Assembly: GCA_018398575.1 (NCBI GenBank)
Contig: JAGTXZ010000002.1
Span: forward strand, 1,118,501 to 1,182,500
Origin: Ampelomyces quisqualis
Lineage: Eukaryota; Ascomycota; Dothideomycetes; Pleosporales; Phaeosphaeriaceae
DNA length: 64,000 nucleotides
Direction: 5' to 3'
A model generated the notes under the pieces. That model saw only the letters and a program-made list of their open reading frames with translations, made no database searches and was not told the DNA's origin. The position numbers and the translations under genes are program-made. Shown piece after piece: positions 1-11,158 of this stretch. Each line of letters begins with the position of its first letter. The stretch's first letter is position 1.

Positions 1-2117
1 CTTAAATAATGCAAGGCAAGTTAACTATTAGTTTTAAGTATCTTAAACTTTAGATAGAAACTATTAATTATCTAGTTAAAGTTAACACTTTACTTAACTA
101 ACTATTCTGCGCTACTAGCAACATTAACATACTATAATATTAAATAGTATTATAATATACTTAGATATTAGGGAATATCTAAGCAGATAAAGTATATATA
201 GCGTGTCTAGGTAAAATAAAAAAAGACTATTAAAGAATAAACTACCTTTTGCGCTAAACGCACAAAGACTTATAGCTTCTACACTACTAACCTATAAAGA
301 GGTAGTTAATAAGGAACTTACTAAGGCAAAAAGACTACTATAGCTTCTTATAAATAAAGAGATCTTAGACTTATAACAACGCAAGGTTACTTAATTGTTA
401 CTATCTTAATAATATAGTAAGCCTAGTCCTGCGTTATAAGAAAAGGACGTTACACTAGACAAGAGTATACTATACAATCTTACGCTAAATATCTACTATT
501 GCATTCTTTAGATATGTAAGTCTTAGAACGTAAGGCACGTAATAGATATATTTCCTACAAAGATATAGCTAAAATAGAGTATATTATAGAATCTTAATAT
601 ACTTTAACTCTTCTTTACTATAGCTAAACAGTACTTAGAGGCAAGGTGTTATTAGAGTATATGTAACAAATTTGCTAAGCTTAATAAAGCAAGAAGAGAA
701 AGGCTGTACTTAAAGACTTAATAGACTATTAGAGACGCAAAAGTAATATACTCTTAGGCAAAAGAGTAATATAAATCTCTACTCTTTAGAGATTATAAGC
801 TTAGCACTAGACACAGTTAAGAGGATATACTCTACCTAAGCTAATAAAGCTATATCTTATTAAGAAAGGCTGCAGCGCTATTAGGTAAAGCAAGTACTAA
901 TAGAATGCAACTAGAAAAAGTATCTAATAAAAGAAATAATGTTATAAGCTTGCATAGTTAAAGTTAATACTCTAATAAAAGAAAAGGCAAAGCCTACGTA
1001 ATAACTATTTTTTTTAGCTCTTTTAGCTTAGATAAGGATAACTCTAACAAGTAAGATAGACTAGTATAGTAGTATAGTAGTAGTAATGTATATTCTATGT
1101 AGCAGTTGCATGTAAGATTCCTATCTAAACAATTTAATAAAAAGTAAACTAAGAAGGTGCCTGCGTACGTACGCTACCTGCTCTACTATATAATCTATAT
1201 ATTCTACTTTACTTCTTCTATCTATTATTCTTTTTACACTAGAGCAAATAACAAAGGCTGTAATTATAAGCTTATAAAAAGTACGCTCTTTTAGTAAGCT
1301 TCTAATTATATATTCTATCTACTAGCCTACTTACTTAACAATATATTAAGAAAAAGACCTTTAAACAGCAGTAAGAACCTTAATATAAGTAAATAATTCT
1401 CTGCTTATTAGAACTTACTACCTTCTTCTTAGTAGTACTGTCCTTGCATAAGAAACTAACTAAAGGCACTTTAAGATAACAACTTAAACAGTAGTAAGAC
1501 ATTTAAAGCTAGTAAACAACTCTTATATAATAATCTTTAACTTTAACTTAAGTATTTAGCCCTTTAGGAATCTAATAGTAAACTATACAGTATATTTAAA
1601 ACTTGCCTTAAGCGTTATGCCTACCTTAATAAGAGCATTAAAGATCTTATTAATACTACTAAAGCTGCAAAGTAACTTCTAAATGTAACAGTAATACGTT
1701 TAGTAGTACTAGGTTAGCAAAGAGTTAGCAAAACAACTCTAATAAATACGCTATTTAATTACTACCTTTTAGCTATGCCTAAAGCGCTAAGGTAATATAG
1801 CTTGTACTGCTTTTGTAACTATTATTAGGTAAAGAGGCAATGCTATACATAATACTAAGACTAGTAATATTATTATCTACTTTAATAATAAGGTAGATAT
1901 AATAATCTGTATCTAAGGATAAGCTAACAACTAGTAGGAGAATTGTAATGCCTTAGAGAACAGAGATAATACTCTTAACTAAAGAAACTTTATAAAAATA
2001 GCTTAAATAGCAATACAGCGCCTTAATTACAAGGTTTCCTACTCTTTTAACGCTCTACCTACTACAATATATAAACTACTTCTTATACTGCTATTAATAT
2101 TCTTCTATTAACTACAA

Positions 2118-2712
2118 CTACTTTTCTCTAGTTTGTTTATCTACGCTAAAATCTAATAACTTGCAAGAAACAAGATAGTTCTCTATTTGCAAAGGAGAAC
2201 AATAAGTTACTGCAAGTTTAATTAATATTAGGATAACATATACAATAATAATTGCTGTTGTTAGGTATAAAGAATTAAAGAAAGTTCTTATGTAAGCAAG
2301 CAATTTCTATTTTACCTAGTGCCTGCCTACTGTATACTTTTTCTTAACTTCTTGTATAACTACTTTTTTCTACTTACTATATACTTTTTCTTAACCTCTT
2401 GTATAACTGCTTTTATCTAAATTATACTTTTATAAAGTGTAAAGAATTAAAGAAAGTTCTTATATAGGCTAGTAATTTCTATTTTAACTAGTGCCTGCCT
2501 ACTATATACTTTTCTTTAACCTCTTATACAACTGCTTTTATCTAGGTTGTTTATATACACTAGAATTTAATAGCTTACAGGAACTAAGGTAGACTCTATT
2601 AGGTAAAGAAGAGCAACAAAGTACTACATTTTGTTCTAGTAGCTGTTAGTATAACATTTATAACAACTACTTTTATTAAATATAATAGATTAAAAGAAGT
2701 TCTTATAGTTAA
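2118..2712. repeat. Diverged tandem direct repeats inside the AT-rich block
   Basis: A segment starting at about 2118 recurs at about 2531, an offset near 413 bases, with many transitions between copies. A second motif within it (AAAGAATTAAAGAAAGTTCTTA) occurs at about 2269, again at about 2441, and in degenerate form at about 2690. It may be a nested tandem array in the non-coding part of an element. Confidence 0.6.
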
Positions 2713-2803
2713 GAAGTAGCTAGGTAATAAAAACTCTAGTATAAACAGCATATAAGTCCTAATAGAGATCTAGTACTTAACTAACAAGAGTGCTTTAATT
2801 ATA

Positions 2804-2967
2804 TATAGCTACAAAATTACGCAGCGTCTTAAGCTTTCTAAGAGCAACTATCTGCGTAATAGCTATAAGAGTATAGGGCTAATTACAAAACCTAAGCTAC
2901 TTTACTATAAAAGACGTAAGGGAGATTTAAACCTATATAGCTATAAAGTTACGCAGCGCCTTAAGCT
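2804..2967. repeat. Short direct repeat pair
   Basis: A unit of about 33 bases at 2804-2836 recurs at 2935-2967 with a few transitions. The shared core is TTACGCAGCG followed by CTTAAGCTT. It lies in the RIP-like block and probably belongs to the same relic. Confidence 0.5.
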
Positions 2968-3770
2968 TACACGCGTAATAACTTTTAATAGGCTATAAGC
3001 GCTTACAACTTTGTTAACTAATCTTAATTTAATAGTATCCTTAGGCATATATTTAGATCTTATTTCTAGTTTCTTTTACTTAACAGAGGGCAGCAGTTAT
3101 TAAGATTACTAAAGACTTAGCAGGCTATAACGCCTGCTACGTCTACTACTTATAACTAAGGCTACCTAGTTATAGTGTATTTACTAACACTATCTTAAAT
3201 ACAAACCTCTAAGAGTTTTAGTAACAAGTAGTAGGTACTTAGCAAAGCCTATTAACGTAGTTTAACTAATAAGCAACTACTGCAGTTGTTAATAAGAATG
3301 TTTACTATTACAGAGAATTAGTTTTAGATAGCTATAAAGGTAACAGGTGTTAGTTTAAACAAATAATTAACTTTACCTTTATATTCTTAATCTGCTAGAA
3401 GCTTAGAGCGCTATAGTAAATGCTATTATAAGGAACTGCTTACAGGTTATAATAACAGGTTAAATTAGATTAAAGAAAGATTAATTAGCTTAACTCTAAA
3501 TATATTTTTAGTTAAAAACCTAATAGCTTTTAAGATTTTGTGCTTAACTACGTTAACATTTACCTACGTCTTATATAGTAAGTAGTATTAGTAAGTACTA
3601 TTTACCTAGCTTAAATAACGTACTGCTTAGAGCGTATAATAGCAGAATTTTTATTAATTTTGCGTAATATATAGTTTATATATATTTTAACAAAACATAA
3701 GATAATATACTATAAGATTAGACAGGCAAAAAAATACTGTGACAGTGTAATATACACTAGAGCTGTGTAA

Positions 3771-4403
3771 ATATCCCCTACGTGCGGTGTAAAGGAGTGA
3801 ATTTACACGATACTGCAGTGTATATTAACACCGCGCTGGGTATTTAACACTGCATTTGTACCCCAGTGTATGTGGAGCAAGAAGCATAGGTAAACTCAGG
3901 GCTTTGGGAGGGAAGACGGCAATCCTTTCGAGGAAGGCGACGCCGCTACCTTGGCCTAGCAATAATTCGCGACCCACGTCTGAGGGATTTGGCAGACTTG
4001 TAAGCAGGGTTCTGGTATACCAGAATAACATCGTGTACTCTGCGCAGGACTGTTGCGGTTCAGACGACGTTACCGTGCCTCTTGAAGGTCGACAAGCCGG
4101 CGCCAGATCATGATTTGACGTGCAGGCTTCCGATCACGGATTCAAATTACTGGGCCTGGTGACATGGCTCTGGGTTGAAGGTCGAAAAGTACTAGAGTTT
4201 GATGTGTACTTCAGAATGACAATCGAAGTACTGCCAAGGGAAGGGCATCGTCGATAATTCCGATTCCAAAGCTAATCCTATGGACTTTTTAGGACAACAA
4301 GAACAGTTTGTGAAGCCTCAGCCGTTATTGCACGAAGGAACTCGTCCTGCAAGTCAGAAGACACGATAATTTACCTTCTCTGCTCTCGGTGTCTGACAAC
4401 TGC
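3771..4403. other. Intergenic edge between AT-rich block and gene-rich arm
   Basis: Normal GC content. Short open frames on both strands near 3825-4113 have no recognisable domain and overlap one another. No gene supported. Confidence 0.5.
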
Positions 4404-6357
4404 CTATCGGTCCCGCGGTCTGCCACGCTCATTGCTCTCATTGTCTGCACATGCACCACTCTTATCATGTGCGCGATGCTCGCCCTCGGTGTCTGCCCCT
4501 TCATCTTTTTCGTCTGCGCCTTCTCCACTTTTGTCGTCTGCACGACCCTCGCCCTTGTCTGCATGATCATCGCTCTTGTCGTCCGCGACATGATCACAAC
4601 CCTCCTCAAGCTCAGGCGCTTTTCCTGGAGCAAGATCCCGCAAGTCAAACCTCTCCAGCAGTCCGACCTCCCATCCCTGGAACTTCCTAGCCGTGGGTGG
4701 TAGGAGAGATTGACTCCGTGCCAGCACATCATCAAGCTCTCGAAACAACTCTTCTGGAAACTCTACATCCTCAATACTCGCGCTCTCTGGCTCACCGGGC
4801 TTGAGAGGCTGCCATGTTTGTGTTTGGTAGAACACTTTCATTGCGCGTGTGGGATCATATCGGCCTGGCGATGGCATCGATGATGAGAAGAGTAGGTCAG
4901 GCGTGAAGACCCATACGAGCAGTGAGGGTGTAGAATGCGAAGTATCTGCGTCCTGTGCTGCAGCAGTATCGGCTCGTGCGGACGAAGTCGCAAAAACCGG
5001 GTGAACGTGAAATTTGCGAATGCCCGTGTTCTCTATAAGATAGAGCAGACGAGCTGTTATCCACTTTTGTGTGCTATATGTCGATTTTGTGGCGCGAAAA
5101 GATTCTTCTGACTCGATATCGACATTCCATTTCCATATTCGCCATCCGTCAGAGTTATCATCTGGGATGCCTAAAGTGTTGTGGCAATTTTTGCATACTA
5201 CGAAACCTTCGGGGACAGATTCATCTGTGATTACCTTCACACAGTCAGTATTTGTAACGAAACCTGAACCACGGTCGAGAAGCATTTTGGTGCTTGCAAA
5301 AATGTAGCCTGGAGATGACCCTGCCAATCCCAAGGATCTAAGGGCATAAAGGTAGGGAATCAATTGGCGTCCAACTCGTCAGAGAACCATCGACTCAGAG
5401 AGGAGGCTGCAGCTGAAGAGGACGTATGTGAAATCATTACTTTAGGGCGATTGTATCGACGATAATGCCACGGAAAAGGCTAGATCGCCTTCTTTGCACC
5501 CATGATCCGCTCTGAGCATTTGATGTCGAAGAGCAAGGAATATAATAAGAACGATTCATGCTTACCTGGGCACCATCACAGTCTTGCGGAGTCAGCAGGA
5601 AACTGGTGAGGTCGACGAAGCCTAGGCCTGATGTGGCCTTGAGCCGAGTATTCGCAGCATAACCTTTGGACTCCATGGCCGCTTCGTGGGTATGGTCATG
5701 AAGATGATGTTCGTCCGGCTTGTGGCAATGCCAGAAGTCCATCATCTCGGCCCAGTTCTCGTTGGGGAGGTCCCTCCACTGTGCGATCTTGTCTTGCGGC
5801 ACGAGTACCGACTGGCACGATTTGCACCGCACGATGAGACCTGACTGCTTGTCTAGGGATGCGCCATCCCATGGCACAACGTTGACCTTGCGCTCTTCAC
5901 TTTGTAGTGTCCCTAGCAAGTCGCTGTCCTCCAACTCCTCTAATTGCATGCGCAACGTGATGTCCTTGCTGGGCGGCTCTGAAGGCAACGTCATTTCTGC
6001 ATCGCCCCCGCCCTTGACTGCGAAAGGCATGTTGATCGACGCGGTTCGACCTTCGTGCGACACGGTGATACAGGTGCCATTGGAGTTGAGCTTTGCTGTC
6101 GTCTCGTGACTGTGATGGGTTCGCAAGGATGCGAAGAGCGAGATGGTGCGGATGTGTAGTAGAAGCTCGGCATATAGCGTTATCAGCGTCTCGTTGGGCC
6201 CCATTGGCTGCGCATTGTCCTCGTCGCTTTGCAGCAAGTTCGGTGCTACAAATTCCGCGGGCTCGTCTGGTGGCTTGGGGGTCATCAGGATCTTGATCGT
6301 TTCAGAGTCGAGCCCGAGAGCCTCATATGCTGACTCGGGCAGTATGGGGCGCGACAT
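4404..6357 (-). CDS. UBE3D-like (HECT_2 family) E2-binding protein, exon junction unresolved
   Basis: Two open segments belong to one protein. The N-terminal part (6357 to 5566) starts at MSRPILPES; an upstream frame extension has no ATG. It contains a Cys pair (RCKSCQSVLVP) followed by LPNENWAEMMDFWHCH, the hallmark of the E3D/HECT_2 family, which binds ubiquitin-loaded E2 enzymes. The C-terminal part (about 5320 to 4404) has the second Cys pair, VCKNCHNTLG, then the family's conserved W-rich and EVGLLERFD stretches, and ends in an acidic Asp/Glu/Ala/Lys low-complexity tail. Exon 1 ends CAG|GTAAGC at 5566/5565. The acceptor is unclear: the intervening 200-250 bases hold a plausible coding-like stretch in a different frame from the C-terminal exon. 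Either there are two introns or there is a frameshift. Family call firm, structure not. Confidence 0.7.
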
Positions 6358-6636
6358 ACTGCGTGAACGCGCTCCATGTTGACGGGGTGAGCGAGGGGTT
6401 AGTGAGGTTGAGGACCTCGAACAGCCGCGATGATGTCGAGCCAATGAACCGGAGTGAAGCCGAGAAGGAGGATCTAACCGTTCTAGACACTAGTAAGTGC
6501 GGCGCAACATGAGCATCCTAGTCATCGAGGGCTGAAGAAGATTGTTGTATTACATCGAAGACCTGTAAACTGTGAAGCAGTAGAAGCATCAAGATCGGAG
6601 AACTTCACCATCTTATTACACCATCCCGCCCAGAGC

Positions 6637-7802
6637 CTACTGAGCCTTCTTCTGGCCCTCCTGCTCCTCTTGCGCGAGGATGTGCTGCACACCCCTCTTG
6701 ATGCCCTCTCCCAAGCTCACAATAGGACTGTATCCCAATCTCGTTCGCGCCTTGTTGATGCTGTGGTACTTGTTCATGGAGCTGTATCGCACCTGTGCGC
6801 GCGTCAAGTTCGGTGTCTTGCCCAGAACCCAGAACGCCCACTCGAGAACCGTGCCAAGAGCCCATGCTGTATCCGCGCTCAGATGCCAGACACTCGACAG
6901 CGGTAGTCGATCGCCCGCCTCATGCCATACTGCGCGAGCAAAGTCCCAAAAGTATACTGGCTCGCCGTTCGTGATGAAGAAGGCCTCCCCGTCGACGCGC
7001 TCTGAGTCAAGGGGTATGGTGGGCATGATTCGGTGGGTCTTGAGTAGCGCGATGAGGGCGAGTACATGGCCATGTGCGATGTTACCAACGTACGTGAAGT
7101 CGAACAAGTTATTGTTGTCGCCAATCTGGAATTTGGTTTGACCCTTGCGATAGGCTGTTACCATCTTTGGCAGGATCTGGACGTCGCCTTCGCCGATGAT
7201 GCCTGCGGGCCGGATGGCACAGGTCAAGAAGTTTTCGGGCTTGCGGTTTGCTTCGAGGACCGCGGTCTCTGCGTAGGCCTAATACTGTCAGTAATAGATC
7301 CCGGACCGAAGCACGTGGCATGCATGACCTTGGTCGTTGTGTAGTATTCTGGCTGCGCCTTTCCAGCAACAATTGGCCATCTCTCATCGGCATTGACCAG
7401 CGGCTCTGTAGCACCCAGAATGACGCTCGCAGAACTTGTATAGACAAACGCCTTGACACCGGTATCTTGCGCCGCCTTGACCAGGTTCTTTGTGCCTCCG
7501 ACGTTGACCTTGTCGTGGATCTCGGGCTTCAGGTTGAAATGAGGCGATGCAGTGTGAACGACAGCGTCAGGCTTGAGCTTCGAGAACAGGGCTGTGATGG
7601 CAGCAAGGTCTGTGATGTCTCCGTCATGGTACGTAACGTTGGAGCTTGCATTGCGATTCGAATTGGTCCGCAAATCGAGGACGGCGACTTGTGTTTGGGG
7701 ATGGCGTTCGACGATGTATTTTACAATGTGGCTGCCCAAGAAACCACAGCCACCTACGACCACGACCTTGCCCAACGATGCTGGATCTTGTGCATGCGAC
7801 AT
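6637..7802 (-). CDS. erg26: Sterol-4-alpha-carboxylate 3-dehydrogenase (ERG26)
   Basis: Two exons, 7802-7329 and 7278-6637, give 371 residues. The 50-nt intron splits the conserved stretch after YYTTTK and restores it as AYAETAVLEAN. The protein is a short-chain dehydrogenase of the 3-beta-HSD type. An NAD-binding GGCGFLGSH loop lies near residues 16-24, the catalytic Tyr154-x3-Lys158 closes exon 1, and IRPAGIIGEGD follows early in exon 2. It oxidises and decarboxylates the C4-carboxyl sterol intermediate in ergosterol synthesis, normally at the ER with ERG25 and ERG27. The ATG at 7802 was chosen because the longer frame upstream opens only with TTG and the Rossmann fold begins shortly after this Met. 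Length fits fungal ERG26. A hydrophobic segment near the C-terminus (TVLEWAFWVLG) may aid membrane association. Confidence 0.92.
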
Positions 7803-8470
7803 GTTGTGATGCAGAGAGGTCAATTGCAGGCTGAGCACAGCGGTAAACTGTTGCGCGGAGGCTTCCAAGGTTTGGTGAAATAGCTGCCGCGCCTAGGGGT
7901 ACTCCTAATTTCTCCCCGCAAATCAACGTCGATCTCACTTGATGCTACTCCGTACTCGTACAAATATCCTGAAATGCATCCCAGGCGCAGCGATGGAAAT
8001 CGTGCAGCTGATCAACTTCACGTTTGTAGATCTAACTGTTTCAGAAGAGATGGGGTGAGAATTGTCCTCAAAGCAATCTTGACACGTGCAATGATATAAT
8101 GAATTAATATGTGGTGGTGACCATTTCCATCCTTTTAAGACCAACGCCATGCTATGCCCAGAAACCTCCATTCAGAGCGCCATGTATGCAAGCCGCAAGG
8201 CCGGGCGTGTGGGTATCGATAAATATCAATCTTGAAAACGATGTGAGAATGAAAGGTATGGCCGTGAAAATCGTGAATCTGTACAACGCGACCGCTCAGC
8301 AGCAGTTCCTAAACCATGTCAGTCTCAATTCTGCTTTGGCACAACTTTAGCGTTGCTGGTTCATAGATGTGCTTGTAAGATAAGCATACTGCAGCCTGGC
8401 TCCTGTTGATACGAGGAATCAAAAAATCAAACTCCCAAGGTGGGCTATGCCTGCTCTCAAGGGATCTGAC
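7803..8470. other. Intergenic, promoter of erg26 and 3' end of UBE2Z-like gene
   Basis: The 5' flank of erg26 and the 3' flank of the E2 gene meet here. Short frames in this stretch have no recognisable content. No SREBP-type sterol element was identified with confidence. Confidence 0.5.
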
Positions 8471-9838
8471 TTACTCGGCACTGTCCTGAACTGATCGCCT
8501 CAACCGGCGATTGTACATCTTCTTCTGGTCAGCAGTACCCCAGAACATCTTTGCCGCTTCCGGATTGACCAGAGTGCGCGGATCATATGCCGGCGACTCT
8601 TCCTCCACAGCCGCGATGATAGCCTCGATATGCGAACGCATGTCGTCTTTGCGTGCAGCATCGTAGCAGAGAATGCCATCTGGAGAAACGCGGTGGTGGA
8701 ATAGAGGCGTGGCAAACTTGACGCGAGGTAGTACATCCGGGAACTTTGGGCTTATGTAGAGTATGATTCTGAACATGCCGCCGTCGAGGTTGGTCATAGG
8801 TCTACCAAATAGAACCAGCTGCCAGACAAACGGATTTTTATCGACGAGGTCAAGATCCAGCGTGACGGACTCGTTCGTTTTGTAGTTTTCGACGATTTGC
8901 TCGAATTGGCGCTGGAGGTTGCTTGCTATACCCATCTCCTTGTTCACTGCGGTCATGCCTTCGATAGCCCAGCCCGTCATTTCCCCGTTCAGCTTGTCAA
9001 ATATCTTTACGAGACGTTCTCGGAGAGCGGAATATTGGTAACAGCCCTCCATGGTATTGCCTGGGCCTTCGAACGGCATCTTCTCGAATCGATCTCCATC
9101 CTTGTGTTGCTTGGCAGCCTCGTCTATTGTCGCAAGATAGGATGGATAGTACCAGAGAAAACGTCGCTTGCAGAGATCCTTGAAAGGCTCGAAAGGCGCG
9201 TCATCGCCACCAGATTTGTAGTCTTCTTCCGCATTGTAGACAGTCACACCGGGCCGTTCCTGGTGTATACCAAGGTACTCTTCGAGCCGCTCGATGACCG
9301 ACACCCTCAAAGATTCATGTCGAATCTTGTCAACGTACGCCCCCTGGTTCTTCTTATCGTAGTCGGAGTTTGCGTCTTCGAAGCCGGGCTCGTTCTCATA
9401 GGGATTCGACGACATCAGACTCTGGATAGAGATGAGGATGGACTCTAGACCCTGTGCAGAAGACCATTCTTCGCCGCGTTCGCCGCGCCATGTCCTACAC
9501 ATTTCTATTAGCTGCAGTAATACAGCTGCCGAAAGATGCCCTTACCCTAGGATGGACAAGCAGACCTTGCCCGCAGCATAGATGTTGGGGTTGAAGCGTG
9601 TCCGACCCCCATTTGTAGTGATAGCCGTCACCGACGGCGCCTTTGTGGGATAGTCTTTGGTGAACTTGACGGCAAACTCGAAGAAGCCAAACTCATAGGG
9701 CGTTTCGGGCGGACCAATAATCAGCGCCCTGACGTGACGCACGTCGATGTCCCTGCAAGCGACCGCTATAGAGAGATCGGACCCCCTTTGGATCTCGCTG
9801 AGCTCGCGAGTAATGCGGAGAATAGACTGGTTCGACAT
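8471..9838 (-). CDS. UBE2Z-like ubiquitin-conjugating enzyme E2
   Basis: Exons 9838-9546 and 9494-8471 give 438 residues. The 51-nt intron splits a Gly codon just after the active site. The UBC fold occupies the first 150-200 residues. RITRELSEIQ opens helix 1, and FNPNIYAAGKVCLSILG carries the catalytic Cys, with FNPN in place of the usual HPN as in UBE2Z. TWRGERGEEW and NPYENEPGFE then follow. UBE2Z (USE1) is a large E2 charged by UBA6 in animals; whether this fungal member uses UBA1 cannot be told. The C-terminal half contains a second UBC-like stretch (FRIILYISPKFPDVLPRVKF, then HHRVSPDGILCYD), so the protein may carry two UBC-type folds. The ATG at 9838 was preferred because the long frame upstream opens with TTG and is low complexity. 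It is divergent from TRS23. Confidence 0.85.
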
Positions 9839-9998
9839 TAGAAAGACCTCCGAGCGGCTCCCAGGCTGAGCAAGATTGAGGAAGTCACGGGCGTGGGGCT
9901 GGCGAATGAGCTGTGGTGGACAGTGGGGTAATGAAGAGGAGCACGTTCGGGCGGGGTGGTATATAATCTGGGAGTCTAAGGCCGGCGCCAAGTGTACC

Positions 9999-10091
9999 AT
10001 GGGTAGAACAGAGAAAGTGGCAGAGGCGGCCGGCCGGATTGTTGGTGAAGTGAGGGAGAAGCTCAACGAGCTTGTGCAGGTGCGCGAGCCG
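9999..10091 (+). other. Possible upstream ORF or 5' exon of TRS23
   Basis: An ATG at 9999 opens a 31-codon frame rich in Glu, Val and Arg that runs into a donor-like GTAAGC at 10092. If an intron from 10092 to 10169 (ending CATAGCAG) were removed, the frame would join the TRS23 frame exactly. That would add about 41 residues to a protein that normally begins at MVVFAL. It is more likely leader sequence, but transcripts would decide. Confidence 0.3.
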
Positions 10092-10199
10092 GTAAGCTAG
10101 GCGGCAGGCGGGGCAGAAACGCGCCAGGCCAGGGTCCAACACCATCGACGCATCTCACCTTCATAGCAGATACTGCGCCGAAGAGTGTCTGTCACCATC

Positions 10200-10755
10200 A
10201 TGTACGCTTGGCTTTACAGTATCCCTACGTCGATTACTAACATTGTGTAGGGTTGTCTTCGCACTCTTCGTGATCAACAAGGCCGGCGGTCTCGTCTACA
10301 ATCGCGAATTCCACACGGGCATGAGCAAGCTATCAAGCAACGACTACCTCACGCTCGCCGGCTCGTTTCATGGGTGATTGTTTCCACTCCCTTTCATCTC
10401 GCCTTTGCTCAACGTTCGCAGTATGCATGCGATTACCGCGCGCCTGTCCCCCGCTCCACCAGTTCCCAATCCACTTCCCGCTTCCACCGCGCCCTCGCCC
10501 TTCATAAACAGACCAACCGGCCTCGAAGTCCTGGAATCCAGTCACTTCCGTATCCAATGTTTCCAGACACAAACCGGAACCAAATTCCTTCTGTTCACCG
10601 AACCTCAGCAGCCAAACGTGGATACAATGATAAAGAAGATATACGAGTTATATGCCGACTATGTGATGAAGAACCCATTCTATACTGTTGAGATGCCAAT
10701 CAGATGCGAGAAGTTCGATCGCGGCCTGGATGGCTTTGTCAAAGTCAGGGGATGA
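10200..10755 (+). CDS. trs23: TRAPP complex subunit TRS23/TRAPPC4 (sybindin)
   Basis: Exons 10200-10201, 10251-10373 and 10422-10755 give 152 residues. The start codon is split: AT lies before a 49-nt intron (GTACGC to TGTAG, with a TACTAAC branch site) and G lies after it, giving MVVFALFVINKAGGLVYNREF, the expected N-terminus of the family. The 48-nt second intron interrupts FHGMHAI. The C-terminal part holds the longin-like core ending FRIQCFQTQTGTKFLLF and YVMKNPFYTVEMPIRCEKFD. TRS23 is a core subunit of the TRAPP complexes, which act as Ypt1/Rab1 exchange factors in ER-to-Golgi and autophagy traffic. Length fits the family. Divergent from the E2 gene, 361 bases start to start. Confidence 0.9.
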
Positions 10756-11158
10756 GAAGCTGGACATCCATGTACCCAACTCAGAACACGTGGCAGGACC
10801 AGTAGAGGTGACCCTTGGCTACGTACGGCTCGCCGAGGCGACAGAGCAAAGGGCCAGAGTGATTCGGGAGGGCGGGTTGAAAGCTCCCACGGCGTATTCG
10901 TGAAGCCTCAACAAGGCAGGATCCGGTCAAGGTTCAGATACGCAGCAAGATAGAGCACAGCGTTGGTCACCTTGGTTGTCACTGGCAAGGTCCATGGCTA
11001 GGCAGGAGGTCAGATCTGATCGGTTCGATCACGAGAGTTCATTTGCGCGTGTCAGAAGCCAACTCTAGTTTTACAGTAGACGCCATCGATGCTGTAATAG
11101 AAGCGGGCAGCTTTGTTCATATCGCTGCTTCAGACTCAGCTCAAACCTGCAGTGTCTC
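10756..11158. other. Intergenic between convergent TRS23 and RPN10
   Basis: Shared 3' flank of two convergent genes. Nothing recognisable. Confidence 0.5.

Larger units (their letters stand above)
1..3770. mobile_element. AT-rich RIP-degraded repeat relic
   Basis: This block is strongly AT-rich and dense in TAA and TAG in all frames. The only ORF of any length is about 60 codons and has no recognisable content. The pattern (loss of CA and TG, gain of TA) is what RIP leaves on a duplicated transposon. Composition changes abruptly near 3770-3850, where normal genic GC begins. Short inverted repeats at about 3744-3758 and 3817-3832 lie at this edge and could be remains of a DNA-transposon end, but that is weak. 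I could not assign a transposon class because no protein motif survives. Confidence 0.75.

Noticed and set aside
4389..4703. 104-codon plus-strand frame with many Cys and hydrophobic residues
   Set aside because: Antisense of the acidic low-complexity tail of the UBE3D-like protein.
7803..7868. N-terminal extension of ERG26
   Set aside because: The longer frame begins with TTG and the Rossmann fold starts just after the ATG at 7802.
10756..10903. Frame continuing past the TRS23 stop
   Set aside because: It is in another frame and lacks conserved content; the TRS23 end fits the family length.
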